Of a stretch of DNA of 40,686 nucleotides, positions 25,138-34,603 are shown one piece after another. The DNA comes from Paraburkholderia sp. (GTDB taxonomy: Bacteria > Pseudomonadota > Gammaproteobacteria > Burkholderiales > Burkholderiaceae). Positions within the stretch are counted from its first letter, which is position 1, and each line of letters begins with the position of its first letter. The notes beneath the pieces were generated by a model. It saw nothing but the letters and a program-made list of their open reading frames with translations. It ran no database searches and was not told where the DNA came from. The stretch is taken from positions 1-40,686 of the forward strand of contig NZ_JAMFSB010000173.1 of the NCBI RefSeq assembly GCF_026225065.1, given 5' to 3'. A program made the translations under genes and the position numbers.

Positions 25138-26847
25138 ATGGTTGAGATTCAAGAAGCTGAAGGACAACAAGCTGTGGTTGCCGACGCGCCGTTCTCTTCG
25201 TTGGCGACACGCGAACATCAGATGTTCCCCGAACTGACGTGGGAAGAAATCAAGCGGCTGAGCAAATTCGGCGAAGTGCAGCACTGGGAACCCGGTCAGC
25301 TGCTGTTCGAAACCGGTCGCATCGGCCCGGGCATGTTTGTCACGCTCACGGGACGCGTCAAACTTTTCCAGCGCGATGGCCTCGGGCGCGAGCGCGTTGT
25401 CTCCGAACGTGGTCCAAAGCAATTCCTTGCCGAAGTGGGCCAATTGTCCGGGCGCGTCTGTCTCGTCAGCGGCATCGCATTGGAACCCGTCGATGCGTTG
25501 CTGATTCCGCCTGTCAAGCTACGCGCGTTGATCGTCGCAGAAGCGGAGCTCGGCGAGCGCATCATGCGTGCGCTGATCCTGCGGCGCGTCTCGCTGATCG
25601 AAAAAGGCGCGGGCGGCCCGATCCTGGTCGGCAAGAGCAACGACGCGCGGCTCGTCTCGCTGCAAGGTTTTTTATCGCGTAACGGTCATCCGCATTCGGT
25701 GATCGACGAACGCGACGACGAGGCACTCGGCCTGATCGAGCAGTTCGGTGCGCAGCCTGAAGACCTGCCGCTGGTGATCTGCCCCGACGGTACCGTGCTG
25801 CGTCATCCGAGCGATCCTCACCTTGCAACCTGCCTCGGCATGCTGCCCGAACTCGACGCCTCGTTGATCTACGACGTTGCTATCGTCGGCGCAGGGCCAG
25901 CGGGACTCGCCACGGCCGTTTATGCGGCTTCGGAAGGCCTCTCCGTGATCGTGCTCGACAGCCGCGCGCCGGGCGGCCAGGCGGGCGCCAGTTCACGCAT
26001 CGAAAACTATCTCGGCTTTCCGACCGGCATCAGCGGTCAAGCGCTGGCCGGACGCGCGTTTGTGCAGGCGCAGAAGTTCGGCGCGCACGTCGCCATTCCG
26101 GTCAGGGTCAAAGCCCTGCATTGCGAGGAGTCGCCGCACCGGCTCGAGCTCAAGTGCGGTGGCAGCGTGAAGGCGCGCACTATCGTGATTGCGAGCGGCG
26201 CGGTGTACCGGCGGCCCGCTCTCGAGGGTCTCGAGCGTTTTGACGGCAAGGGTGTCTATTACTGGGCGTCGCCGGTTGAAGCCAAGCTGTGCAAGCGCGA
26301 GGAAATCGTGCTGGTAGGCGGCGGCAATTCCGCTGGGCAGGCGATCGTCTATCTCGCCACGCACGCGGCTAAGGTGCACGTGCTGATTCGGCGCAGTGGT
26401 TTCGAAGCGACCATGTCGCGCTATCTGATCGACCGGATCCGCTCGCTGCCGAACGTGTTTGTGCATCCTCACACGGAGATCGGTCAGCTCGAAGCTGATG
26501 AGACTGGCCTCGCGTCAGTGTTGTTGAAAGAGCCGTTAGCGGATGGCACGGATCGTTTCGACACGCGTCATCTGTTCCTCTTCACGGGCGCGGATCCCAA
26601 CACGGAATGGCTGCAAACCTGCGGTGTGCAACTCGATCCCAAGGGCTTCGTGCTGACCGGCGAAAGAGGCCTGAACTCCACCTGCGATCTTGGCACCACG
26701 GTTGACGGCGTATTCGCGATCGGCGATGCCCGCGCCGGTTCGACCAAACGCGTAGCAGCGGCGGTTGGTGAAGGGGCGGCTGTGGTGTCGCAGATCCATC
26801 AGATGCTGGCGGTGACCGCGGAGGAGGCGATTGCGCTGGGCGCATGA
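25138..26847 (+). CDS. cNMP-binding / thioredoxin-reductase-like FAD oxidoreductase fusion
   Basis: 569 residues in three parts. An N-terminal Crp-type cyclic-nucleotide-binding domain (about 25-155; EPGQLLFETG, GMFVTLTGRVKLF) is followed by a short thioredoxin-like insert (about 160-235; LVICPDGTVLRHP). The last part is a thioredoxin-reductase-like domain (about 245-555) with GAGPAG at 251-256 (FAD), GGQAGASSRIENYLGFP, VGGGNSAG at 393-400 (NADPH) and FAIGDARAGSTKR near the end. The redox CxxC of true thioredoxin reductases is absent (YYWASPVEAKLC), so it probably does not reduce thioredoxin. AAGGAG lies 8 nt before ATG 25138. It starts 93 nt after the DedA-rhodanese gene, in the same direction. 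Confidence 0.9.
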   Translation: MVEIQEAEGQQAVVADAPFSSLATREHQMFPELTWEEIKRLSKFGEVQHWEPGQLLFETGRIGPGMFVTLTGRVKLFQRDGLGRERVVSERGPKQFLAEVGQLSGRVCLVSGIALEPVDALLIPPVKLRALIVAEAELGERIMRALILRRVSLIEKGAGGPILVGKSNDARLVSLQGFLSRNGHPHSVIDERDDEALGLIEQFGAQPEDLPLVICPDGTVLRHPSDPHLATCLGMLPELDASLIYDVAIVGAGPAGLATAVYAASEGLSVIVLDSRAPGGQAGASSRIENYLGFPTGISGQALAGRAFVQAQKFGAHVAIPVRVKALHCEESPHRLELKCGGSVKARTIVIASGAVYRRPALEGLERFDGKGVYYWASPVEAKLCKREEIVLVGGGNSAGQAIVYLATHAAKVHVLIRRSGFEATMSRYLIDRIRSLPNVFVHPHTEIGQLEADETGLASVLLKEPLADGTDRFDTRHLFLFTGADPNTEWLQTCGVQLDPKGFVLTGERGLNSTCDLGTTVDGVFAIGDARAGSTKRVAAAVGEGAAVVSQIHQMLAVTAEEAIALGA

Positions 26848-26970
26848 CGCACGACGCTTTCGCGCTAAAGTAGCGGCTGTCCGGCCGGGCGACGCATCTT
26901 CGGTCAGCCTCACGCCGCTACTTCGCCAGCGCGCCACTGCGCCGGCTCCATCCATTCAGCGATCGACCGC

Positions 26971-28194
26971 GTGAAGACTCTCCCGTTATCTGCCGCCCGC
27001 ACTCTCCATCTGGCCGCGCAGGGTCTCTTGACCCCGCTGCGCCGCAAAGCCACCAAAGCCGACGTCATCGACGCGATTCGCCGTATGGCGCAATTGCAGA
27101 TCGACACGATTCATGTCGTCGCGCGCAGCCCTTACCTCGTTCTGTTCAGCCGCCTCGGCGCGTACACGCCGCAGTGGCTCGACGAGCATCTGGCCGAAGG
27201 CAAGCTGTTCGAATACTGGTCGCACGAGGCCTGTCTGTTGCCGATCGAAGACTACGGTCTGCTACGTCACCGCATGCTCGACCCAAGCGGCATGGGCTGG
27301 AAATACGCAGCCGAGTGGCACAAGAAGTATCGCAAGGAGATCGACCAGCTGCTCAAGCAAATCCGCGCGAATGGGCCGGTGCGCTCGGCCGATTTCGTCC
27401 GCGAGGCCGGCAAGAGCAACGGCTGGTGGGACTGGAAGCCTGAGAAGCGCCACCTCGAAGTGCTGTTTGCCATCGGCGAATTGATGGTGGCTGAGCGGCG
27501 CAATTTTCATCGCGTCTACGATCTGACCGAGCGGGTGCTGCCGGACTGGAACGACAAACGCGATCTGCAACCGGCGGCGGCAGTCGAGCCGGAATTGTTG
27601 CGACGCAGTTGCCGTGCGCTAGGCGTGGTGCGCGCCGATTGGGTCGCCGACTACTACCGGTTGCCGCGCCGACCGTACGTCGAACCCTTGCACGCGCTGG
27701 CCGACCAGGGCGAGCTGGTTCCGGTTCGCGTCGAAGGCTGGAAGCAGGATACGTACGTGCATCAGGAGTTCGCGCCGCTGATCGACGATGCGGCGAGCGG
27801 CAAACTAACCTCGACAGTCACGACCTTGCTATCGCCGTTCGATCCGGTGGTGTGGGATCGCAAGCGCGCCGCGGCGCTATTCGACTTCGACTATGTGATC
27901 GAATGCTATACGCCTGCCGCCAAACGCAAATACGGCTACTTCGTGCTGCCGATTTTGAACCGCGGCAAGCTGATTGGGCGGGCCGATGCGAAGGCACACC
28001 GCGCGAGCGGCATCTTCGAGTTGAAGGCGCTGCATCTCGAGCCCGGGGTGCGCGTCAGCGGCCGTCTCGCAGCCGATCTGCGGCGCGCCATCCAGCGTTG
28101 CGCCGACTGGCACGGCACGCCTGAAGTGCAGATCACGTCGGCGCCGCCGGAGTTGCTCGAAGCTTTACCAGCGCAGGAAAGTCTGGAAGCGTGA
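26971..28194 (+). CDS. YcaQ/AlkZ-like winged-helix DNA glycosylase
   Basis: 407 residues from a GTG. It matches the HTH_42 (YcaQ) family: an N-terminal winged-helix segment with LQIDTIHVVARSPYL carrying the Q-x-D catalytic motif (Gln43-Asp45), then YWSHEACLLPIEDY, SPFDPVVWDRKRAAALFDFDY, and KRKYGYFVLPIL near the C-terminus. Family members excise alkylated bases and open interstrand crosslinks. The start is GTG without a strong ribosome site; the family N-terminus (LPLSAARTLHLAAQGL) fits it. The neighbouring alkylation-repair genes ogt/alkA in this window are broken, so this may be the remaining local alkylation-repair function. Confidence 0.9.
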   Translation: MKTLPLSAARTLHLAAQGLLTPLRRKATKADVIDAIRRMAQLQIDTIHVVARSPYLVLFSRLGAYTPQWLDEHLAEGKLFEYWSHEACLLPIEDYGLLRHRMLDPSGMGWKYAAEWHKKYRKEIDQLLKQIRANGPVRSADFVREAGKSNGWWDWKPEKRHLEVLFAIGELMVAERRNFHRVYDLTERVLPDWNDKRDLQPAAAVEPELLRRSCRALGVVRADWVADYYRLPRRPYVEPLHALADQGELVPVRVEGWKQDTYVHQEFAPLIDDAASGKLTSTVTTLLSPFDPVVWDRKRAAALFDFDYVIECYTPAAKRKYGYFVLPILNRGKLIGRADAKAHRASGIFELKALHLEPGVRVSGRLAADLRRAIQRCADWHGTPEVQITSAPPELLEALPAQESLEA

Positions 28195-28209
28195 ATCGAC
28201 TGATCAATT

Positions 28210-28467
28210 TCAGTGATCGAGCTTGACCCGTAATTCGCGCGCCGTTTCCAGCAAGCCTTCATACCCGGAACGGGCGTGCTCGGGCAAATCCGGGTCGCCC
28301 ACCAGGGTGCCGAGCGTCTCGATCAGGCTGTACAGCAGACCTCTGGCCGCGCCCGATGCAATGCCGCCCGAATTCACCAACTGGTCGACGTGGCTGATAG
28401 CCGCGTCAAGGTGTTCCAGATCAGGCTTTTCGCCCGCTTCCTGCTTTTGCGAAACATCACGCGTCAT
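28210..28467 (-). CDS. Small hypothetical protein, 85 aa, helical
   Basis: 85 residues, mostly predicted alpha-helix (LDAAISHVDQLVNSGGIASGAARGLLYSLIETLGTLV), with no cysteine and no signal peptide. It does not match a family known to me; Pseudomonas/Burkholderia DUF-type small proteins of similar shape exist. A GAGAGAC sits about 15 nt before the ATG, and a perfect 16-bp palindrome lies about 55 nt upstream. It is convergent with the YcaQ-like gene, with 15 nt between stop codons. Confidence 0.65.
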   Translation of the reverse strand: MTRDVSQKQEAGEKPDLEHLDAAISHVDQLVNSGGIASGAARGLLYSLIETLGTLVGDPDLPEHARSGYEGLLETARELRVKLDH

Positions 28468-28522
28468 GATGGAGCGTCTCTCAGTTGTGGCGATGGTGAA
28501 TGAATCTCTAACGTTGTTATAT

Positions 28523-28538
28523 ACCGATCATGATCGGT
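28523..28538. promoter_or_regulatory. Perfect 16-bp palindrome (operator candidate)
   Basis: ACCGATCATGATCGGT is a perfect dyad 55 nt upstream of the 85-aa gene. A TTATATA run lies beside it. It has the size of a TetR- or LysR-class operator. No matching regulator gene is adjacent. Confidence 0.5.
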
Positions 28539-28708
28539 CGTCCATCCGCCGCACGCCACTCCCGAACATCCTCACCTTGACGCGTTGATGCATCGGCTTG
28601 CACTCAATCGATTCCCGAAAAGACTCACCTCAAAGAGATGAGAGTGCGCGCTGCGCCTACTCAAGCCTCACCGCAAACGACACAGGAAACCGGCAACGCG
28701 ACGGCGGA

Positions 28709-29605
28709 TCAGGTGGGGGCGCGCCGCGCGAAGAAGCGCCGCGTCAGATCGAACGCTACGAGGTTGCCGGCCACCACGAGTACCAGGCCAACGACAGCCA
28801 AAGCAGTCCAGTGATAGCCCTCGAATACGGTCGAGACCGCCAACGCCACAATCGGAAACAGCACCGTGCAGTACGCGGCACGCTCCGGGCCCATGCGTCC
28901 AACCAGCATCAGATAGGCCGTGAACCCGACCACCGAGCCGAACACGGCCAGATACGCAAGCGCACCGAGATACCGCGCATCCGGTTCGACGCTGAACGGC
29001 AAGCCCGCCAAAGCGCTACCCACGGTCAGGATGCTGGCGCCGATCAGCATGGCCCAGCTATTGGTGACGAGCGGGTGCAGACCCATCGACTGCATCCGGC
29101 TCGACAGCAGGCTGCCGGTGGAAAAGCACAACGTGCCGAGCAACGCGACGCCCATCCCGAGCCAAGCGGTCTGGTCGCCGAGGTGTCCGGCCATCTGCGG
29201 CACGAACAGGCACAGGATGCCCACCAAACCCAGCAATGCCCCCACGATGACCGTGGGCTGCAGCGGCCGTCCCATGAACAGCCGGCCGTTGATCGAATTC
29301 AGCAGCGGCGCGATTGAGAAGATCACGGCAACCAGACCGCTCGGCACAACCTGCTCGGCGTAGTAGAAGCACAGAAAGTTGCAGCAGAACAGCGCCAGGC
29401 CCTGCGCCACCAGATATCGCCATGCGGCGCGCGGCGGCCAGATAGGCCGGCGCATGATGCGCAGCACTGCGAACAGGATCAGCGCGGCGATCCCGAAGCG
29501 CCACGCAATCGACACCGGCGGCGGCACTACGCCGAGTTGCCATTTGATGGCGATCCAGGTGGTACCCCAGATCAGAACGGTTAAGGCGTAGAGAAACAGG
29601 TTCAT
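28709..29605 (-). CDS. EamA-family (DMT) transporter
   Basis: 298 residues, two EamA repeats (about 5-135 and 150-285) giving ten hydrophobic helices. Starts FLYALTVLIWGTTWIAIKWQLG, the typical first-helix motif, and contains NFLCFYYAEQVVPSGLVAVIFS at the end of the first repeat. It probably exports amino acids, metabolites or drugs across the inner membrane. It is divergent from an AraC-type regulator 137 bp away, the usual arrangement for a regulated exporter. The substrate is not deducible. Confidence 0.92.
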   Translation of the reverse strand: MNLFLYALTVLIWGTTWIAIKWQLGVVPPPVSIAWRFGIAALILFAVLRIMRRPIWPPRAAWRYLVAQGLALFCCNFLCFYYAEQVVPSGLVAVIFSIAPLLNSINGRLFMGRPLQPTVIVGALLGLVGILCLFVPQMAGHLGDQTAWLGMGVALLGTLCFSTGSLLSSRMQSMGLHPLVTNSWAMLIGASILTVGSALAGLPFSVEPDARYLGALAYLAVFGSVVGFTAYLMLVGRMGPERAAYCTVLFPIVALAVSTVFEGYHWTALAVVGLVLVVAGNLVAFDLTRRFFARRAPT

Positions 29606-29705
29606 GGCAACGCTTGCGGGATGAAATTCGGGGATTCGACCACCCGAGTCTGCGCCGGCGGACTCGCCACCACTTGTCCAGGATTGCGCACTTTTTGGCG
29701 GCGCC

Positions 29706-29729
29706 GAGCGGGCACTGCGCCGCCCGCTC
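29706..29729. promoter_or_regulatory. Inverted repeat in the EamA-AraC divergent promoter
   Basis: GAGCGGGC and GCCCGCTC, perfect 8-bp arms 8 nt apart, end 13 nt before the AraC start codon. It may be an operator or a leader hairpin that limits translation of the regulator. AraC proteins usually bind direct repeats, so another regulator or an RNA role is also possible. Confidence 0.35.
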
Positions 29730-29742
29730 TATACTGTAAGCC

Positions 29743-30693
29743 ATGCAATCCGCCACTTCTTCAGCCGTGAACACCGCCATCCAGCCCGGCGCCGTGATCG
29801 ACTCCACCGAGACGCCATTTGGCATCCAGTCGGTGTGTCACACGCTGCGCGACGCCAACGCGACGCTGCAGCGCTTCGCGTGGCTCGGCGACCAGTTGGC
29901 GGTGGCGGAGTGGACTCGCGAAACCAAAGAAGCCGAAACCGTCTACGACAATCCGGGCCATCACACGTTGTCGTGCTACATCGACGGCGGGTATCGCACC
30001 GAGCGTCAAAAAATGCCGGGGCTGTATGGTGCGCCGACGAGGCTGTGCGCGCTGCCCGGCGACCACGAATCGCGCTGGTGGGTGCGCGGCAAGATGCACT
30101 TCATGCATCTGTATTTTTTGCCCGAGCACTTCACGCAACGCGCCGTGCGGGAACTGGACCGCGAGCCGCGGGAAGTGACGCTGGCTGACCGCACCTATTT
30201 CGAAGACGCGCGCATTGCTACGCTGTGCCAATCGCTAATCGAGGAAAGCTGGGACGACGCCGATGGTCTGCTACGGACCAATGAAACAGCGCACGAAGTG
30301 TTGAGCCTCCTGCTGAGGTCGCAAGGCGTAAGCCGCGCGGACGCAGAACTCAAGGGCGGCCTTTCGGTGGCGACGCGCCGACGGCTACGCGACTATATCG
30401 ACGCGCATCTCAGCCAGCCCCTCACCTTGGGTGATCTGGCCGAAGTGGCCTGTCTGTCGGAGTACCACCTGGCGCGTATGTTCCGCACTTCGTTCGGTTT
30501 GCCGCCGGCTGCGTGGATCGCCCAGCAGCGTATCGAGCGGGCCCGGCTGCTGTTGCGCACCACGGCGCTGCCGCTCGCCCAGGTCGCGGCGCGCTGCGGT
30601 TATGCGAATGCCAGCCACTTCAGCCACCGCTTCCGTGAAGCGGCGGGCGTGGCGCCGATGCTGTTCCGGCAAGCGGTAGGCACGGCGGCATAA
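29743..30693 (+). CDS. AraC-family transcriptional regulator
   Basis: 316 residues. The C-terminal ~100 residues contain the two helix-turn-helix motifs of AraC/XylS proteins: LTLGDLAEVACLSEYHLARMFRTSFGLPPAAWI and the second HTH with AQVAARCGYANASHFSHRFREAAGVAP. The N-terminal part is a presumptive ligand-binding cupin-like domain (LSCYIDGG, LCALPGDH, FMHLYFLP). It lies divergent from the EamA exporter and probably controls it and itself. A GAGCGGGC/GCCCGCTC dyad (29706-29729) and TATACT just before the ATG are candidate control elements. Confidence 0.92.
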   Translation: MQSATSSAVNTAIQPGAVIDSTETPFGIQSVCHTLRDANATLQRFAWLGDQLAVAEWTRETKEAETVYDNPGHHTLSCYIDGGYRTERQKMPGLYGAPTRLCALPGDHESRWWVRGKMHFMHLYFLPEHFTQRAVRELDREPREVTLADRTYFEDARIATLCQSLIEESWDDADGLLRTNETAHEVLSLLLRSQGVSRADAELKGGLSVATRRRLRDYIDAHLSQPLTLGDLAEVACLSEYHLARMFRTSFGLPPAAWIAQQRIERARLLLRTTALPLAQVAARCGYANASHFSHRFREAAGVAPMLFRQAVGTAA

Positions 30694-30726
30694 GATCGGC
30701 GAGGCTGGCTTCGCCTGGCTCGTTGT

Positions 30727-33700
30727 CTACTTCAAGGCCATCGCTAGCACACGCGCCACGTGCACCGCGTCGACACCGGCACCGTCGTGAATCTGATGCC
30801 GGCAACTGGTGCCGTCGGCCACCATCACCGTGTCGGCGCCGATCTTGCGCACCGCCGGCAGCAACGACAACTCCGCCATCGCCTGCGAAGTCGCATAATG
30901 TTCGGCTTCGTAACCGAAACTGCCCGCCATCCCGCAGCACGACGACTCGACCGTCGACACCGTCAGCTCCGGAATCCACTTCAGCACGGTTTGCACGGGC
31001 GTGAAAGCGTCGAAGGCTTTCTGATGGCAATGGCCATGCACGAGGGCCTTTTGTGTGGGCAACGGTTTGAGGTCGAGCGTCAAGTGCCCGGCTTTCTGCT
31101 CGTTCACCAGAAACTCTTCGAACAGGAAGGCTGACTTGGACAGCCGTTGCGCTTCTTCACCAAAACCGTAGTGCAGAAACTCATCGCGCAACGACAACAG
31201 ACACGACGGCTCGAGTCCAACAATCGGCACACCACGATCGACAAACGGCTTGAACGTGTCGAGCATGCGCCGCGCTTCCTGCTTCGCTTCGTCCACGAGA
31301 CCTGCGGCGAGGAACGTACGGCCGCAACACACTGGCCGCTCACCCTGGCGGGTGTTGAAGTGCACGGTATAACCGGCAGCCTCCAGCACCTGTTGGGCGG
31401 CGCGCGCGTTCTCCGGCTCCATGTTGTTGTTGAACGTATCGACGAACAACAGGACTTCTTTCACTGACGCATTCGAACCCGCCGGACGAACCGAACGTGT
31501 CGAAGTGGCCCCCGCCAGGAACGACTTGCGAAAACGCGGCAGCGTGCGCTCCGGCGCAAAACCCACCGTTCGCTTGAACCATCCGGACAGCACCGGCACG
31601 TTCTCAGCGAGTGCCATCAGTCCCGGCACCTTGCTCGCAAACGGCGCATAGCGCGGCATGAACGCCACCAGCCTGTCGCGCATACTCAGGCCGTGCCGCT
31701 TGACGCGCGCCGCCCGTGCCTCGATCTTGAACTTCGCCATATCGACGCCGGTCGGACAGTCGCGTTTGCAGCCCTTGCACGAGACGCACAGGTCGAGCGT
31801 TTCCTTGACGTCGTCGCTCGCCAGCCCTTCATCACCGAGCTGCCCCGAAATCGCCAGACGCAGCGTATTGGCCCGGCCGCGCGTCACGTGCTGCTCATCC
31901 TTCGTCACGCGATAACTCGGGCACATGGTGCCGGCGTCGAACTTGCGGCAATGGCCGTTGTTGTTACACATCTCGACGGCCTTGCCGAGGCCGCCGGAGA
32001 GGTCGTTGCCGGTACCCGGCAGCGTCTCCTTGCCGCTAAGCGGATCACGGTCGACGTTCCATGCCGACCAGTCGAGGGCGGTATCCAAAGCCCGTACGCG
32101 ATAGCCCGGCGCGAAGCGGAAATTGCGCGCGTCGTCCATCTTCGGCGGCCGCACGATCTTGTCCGGATTAAAACGGTTGTCAGGGTCGAAGAGCGCCTTG
32201 ATCTCGCTGAACGCCTCGTTCAGGCGTGGGCCGTATTGCCATGCCACCCATTCGCCGCGGCACAGCCCGTCGCCGTGCTCGCCCGAATAGGCCCCCTTGT
32301 ATTCCTGCACCAGGGCAGCGGCTTCTTCCGCAATCGCCCGCATCTTGAGCGCGCCATCGTGCCGCATGTTGAGAATCGGCCGCACGTGCAGCGTACCGAC
32401 GCTCGCATGCGCGTACCAGGTGCCTTCCGTGCCGTTACGGTGAAACACCTCCGTCAGCTTGCTCGTGTACTCGGCCAGGTGTTCGAGCGGCACCGCGCAG
32501 TCTTCAATGAAAGACACCGGCTTGCCGTCGCCCTTCATGCTCATCATGATGTTCAAGCCGGCCTTGCGGACTTCCCACAAGGCTTTCTGCTCGTTGGCAT
32601 CCGGCATCTGCACGACCGAATCGGGCAAGCCGAGATCGGCCATCAGTTCGGTCAATTGCTTGAGACCGGCCAGTTGCTCGTCGCGGTTTTCGCCGGCGAA
32701 TTCCACCAGCAGGATCGCCTCGGGATGGCCCACCAGCGCTTTCTCGATGACCGGGCGGAAGGCCGGGTTGCTGATCGCCAGATCGATCATCGTGCGATCG
32801 ACCAGCTCAACCGCCACAGGCTTCAGCTTGACGATGTGCTGCGTCAGGTCCATGGCCTGCCAGAAGGTCGGGAAGTTGACCACGCCGAGCGATTTGTGCG
32901 CGGGCAACGGCGAGAGCTTCAGTGTCAACTGCCGGCTGAACGCCAGCGTCCCCTCCGAGCCGACCAGCAGATGCGCGAGGTTGGCGATGCCATCATCGGT
33001 GTAGGCGCGCGGATTCTGGCAGTCGAACACGTCGATGTTATAACCGGCGACGCGCCGCAACACCTTCGGCACGCGCGCCACGATCTCGTCGCGTTCGCGC
33101 GTCGCGATCCGCTTCACGCCTTCGACAATCTGCTGCAAGCGCGCCCCTTGTGGCGCGTCTCGCACCGAGCCGAAGCGTGCCTCGCTGCCGTCGGCGAGGA
33201 TCGCTTCGATGGCATCGACGTTGTGCACCATGTTGCCGTATTCGATCGAACGCGAGCCGCATGAGTTGTTGCCGGCCATCCCGCCGATCGTGCATTGCGC
33301 CGCCGTCGAAACGTCGACCGGAAACCACAATCCGTGCGGCTTGAGCCACGCGTTCAGATGATCGAGCACGACACCCGGTTCGACCGTCACGGTGCGCGCC
33401 TCGGCATCGAATGAGACGACGTTGTTCAGCCACTTGCTGGTGTCGATCACCAGCGCCTCGCCGACCGTCTGCCCACATTGGCTCGTGCCGGCGCCGCGGG
33501 CGAGCAGCGGCACCTTTTCGCTGCGCGCTACTTCGAGTGCGATGCGCAGATCGTCCTGATCGCGCGGCACGACGACGCCGATAGGCGTGATCTGATAGAT
33601 CGACGCATCCGTCGAGTAGCGGCCACGGCTTGCGGAGTCGAATAGCACATCGCCGCGCAAGGCTTCGCGCAGGCGTTTAGCGAGCGGCGTTGTCATCCGG

Positions 33701-33759
33701 GAACTGGACGGCACCAGATGAATGGGTTTGACGAGTAAGGGGGAAGCGGCATTCGTCAT
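30727..33759 (-). CDS. FAD/Fe-S D-2-hydroxyacid dehydrogenase (YdiJ-like)
   Basis: 1010 residues, the length of YdiJ/Dld-type fused enzymes. An FAD-binding type 4 domain (about 50-280; LARGAGTSQCGQ, TIGGMAGNNSCGSRSIEYG) and FAD-linked oxidase C domain (to about 540; HASVGTLHVRP, SGEHGDGL) precede two Fe-S centres. These are Cys598/604/613 and the C-x2-C-x2-C-x3-C group at 658-668. Two CCG domains follow (CCG at 811 and 941). E. coli YdiJ oxidises D-2-hydroxyglutarate-type acids; here the substrate is open. It is the last gene of a run with an FAH-family enzyme, an MFS transporter and an aminotransferase. It starts 21 nt after the FAH-family gene. Confidence 0.9.
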   Translation of the reverse strand: MTNAASPLLVKPIHLVPSSSRMTTPLAKRLREALRGDVLFDSASRGRYSTDASIYQITPIGVVVPRDQDDLRIALEVARSEKVPLLARGAGTSQCGQTVGEALVIDTSKWLNNVVSFDAEARTVTVEPGVVLDHLNAWLKPHGLWFPVDVSTAAQCTIGGMAGNNSCGSRSIEYGNMVHNVDAIEAILADGSEARFGSVRDAPQGARLQQIVEGVKRIATRERDEIVARVPKVLRRVAGYNIDVFDCQNPRAYTDDGIANLAHLLVGSEGTLAFSRQLTLKLSPLPAHKSLGVVNFPTFWQAMDLTQHIVKLKPVAVELVDRTMIDLAISNPAFRPVIEKALVGHPEAILLVEFAGENRDEQLAGLKQLTELMADLGLPDSVVQMPDANEQKALWEVRKAGLNIMMSMKGDGKPVSFIEDCAVPLEHLAEYTSKLTEVFHRNGTEGTWYAHASVGTLHVRPILNMRHDGALKMRAIAEEAAALVQEYKGAYSGEHGDGLCRGEWVAWQYGPRLNEAFSEIKALFDPDNRFNPDKIVRPPKMDDARNFRFAPGYRVRALDTALDWSAWNVDRDPLSGKETLPGTGNDLSGGLGKAVEMCNNNGHCRKFDAGTMCPSYRVTKDEQHVTRGRANTLRLAISGQLGDEGLASDDVKETLDLCVSCKGCKRDCPTGVDMAKFKIEARAARVKRHGLSMRDRLVAFMPRYAPFASKVPGLMALAENVPVLSGWFKRTVGFAPERTLPRFRKSFLAGATSTRSVRPAGSNASVKEVLLFVDTFNNNMEPENARAAQQVLEAAGYTVHFNTRQGERPVCCGRTFLAAGLVDEAKQEARRMLDTFKPFVDRGVPIVGLEPSCLLSLRDEFLHYGFGEEAQRLSKSAFLFEEFLVNEQKAGHLTLDLKPLPTQKALVHGHCHQKAFDAFTPVQTVLKWIPELTVSTVESSCCGMAGSFGYEAEHYATSQAMAELSLLPAVRKIGADTVMVADGTSCRHQIHDGAGVDAVHVARVLAMALK

Positions 33760-33780
33760 AGCGTCAACCTGAAAAAAACT

Positions 33781-34545
33781 TTAGAACAGCGTCACACTGA
33801 TTGGAGCAAGTCCTTCAATGCGACCGCTTGCCGTGCCTGCGCTCTGCGGGAAGAACATACCCGTGTACGAGCCGGCCGTGATCACCATCTCCGGGGTGAC
33901 AGCAACGCCCCGAACCACTGCACAGTGATTCACGAGCCACGTGAGTAGCCGGCGTGGGTCGCCGGCCGGATTCTTCGCGGCCTCGACCACCACGTCGCGC
34001 CCCTCGAAGCTGAACCGCAGCGACGGTGCGACAAACGGAAAGTCTTCACGATACGGCACGAACTCGCCGACCACCAACGCGCCGTTGTTCTGCAGATCGG
34101 CCAGTTGCGCGAGCTTGTCGACGTTCGGCCATGCGGCATAGCGGCTCGCGACGATTTCAATCGTTGTACCGAACGATCCGATACCCGCCAGCACCTCGGC
34201 TTCGCTATAAGGCTCCTGCGCTGGTTCGAAGCGACGGCCAAAACGGAACGCAATCTCCAGCTCGAGTGCGAGCGGCGTGAAGGCGTCACGCGACAGTCTG
34301 GCGCCGTCTTCGTAGACATCGGCTGCGGGCAGCGGTGCCCCCTGGATCGGTCCCGTGTCGGATTTCGAACCGATCTTCCAGCCGCCAATCTCCGAACCCG
34401 ACAAGCGCAGGATCTCGTGCTGGATCGCATAGGCGGCGCCGAAGTCAGCCGGTATCTGTTCCGGCGGCAGGCTGTCGAGCGACTGATGGCGTGCTCGCGC
34501 TTCGGCGAGGCGCTGGCTCAAGGGGGAGGTATCGGTAAAGTTCAT
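33781..34545 (-). CDS. 2-keto-4-pentenoate hydratase / fumarylacetoacetase-family enzyme
   Basis: 254 residues, typical of the MhpD/HpcG-type hydratases and decarboxylases of the FAH fold. Visible motifs are AYAIQHEIL, GGWKIGSKSD, PLALELEIAFRFG (the E-x-E metal-binding pair), YAAWPNVDKLAQLADLQNNGALVVG and VVRGVAVTPEMVITAGSYTGMF. It would act on an unsaturated or 2-oxo acid with Mg2+/Mn2+. ATG 34545 is chosen by family alignment; the open frame extends to 34695 over the end of the transporter gene. It lies between the transporter and the dehydrogenase and is probably co-transcribed with both. Confidence 0.88.
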   Translation of the reverse strand: MNFTDTSPLSQRLAEARARHQSLDSLPPEQIPADFGAAYAIQHEILRLSGSEIGGWKIGSKSDTGPIQGAPLPAADVYEDGARLSRDAFTPLALELEIAFRFGRRFEPAQEPYSEAEVLAGIGSFGTTIEIVASRYAAWPNVDKLAQLADLQNNGALVVGEFVPYREDFPFVAPSLRFSFEGRDVVVEAAKNPAGDPRRLLTWLVNHCAVVRGVAVTPEMVITAGSYTGMFFPQSAGTASGRIEGLAPISVTLF

Positions 34546-34603
34546 CTTGATTCTTGATGAGTGATTGGTTGGAAATAGCCTGGCGCCAGAACCTGCTGGA
34601 GGC

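Noticed and set aside
31693..33264. 523-codon open frame on the plus strand
   Set aside because: It is antisense to the YdiJ-like dehydrogenase, whose domains and Fe-S motifs are unmistakable. Long antisense frames are expected in high-G+C genes.
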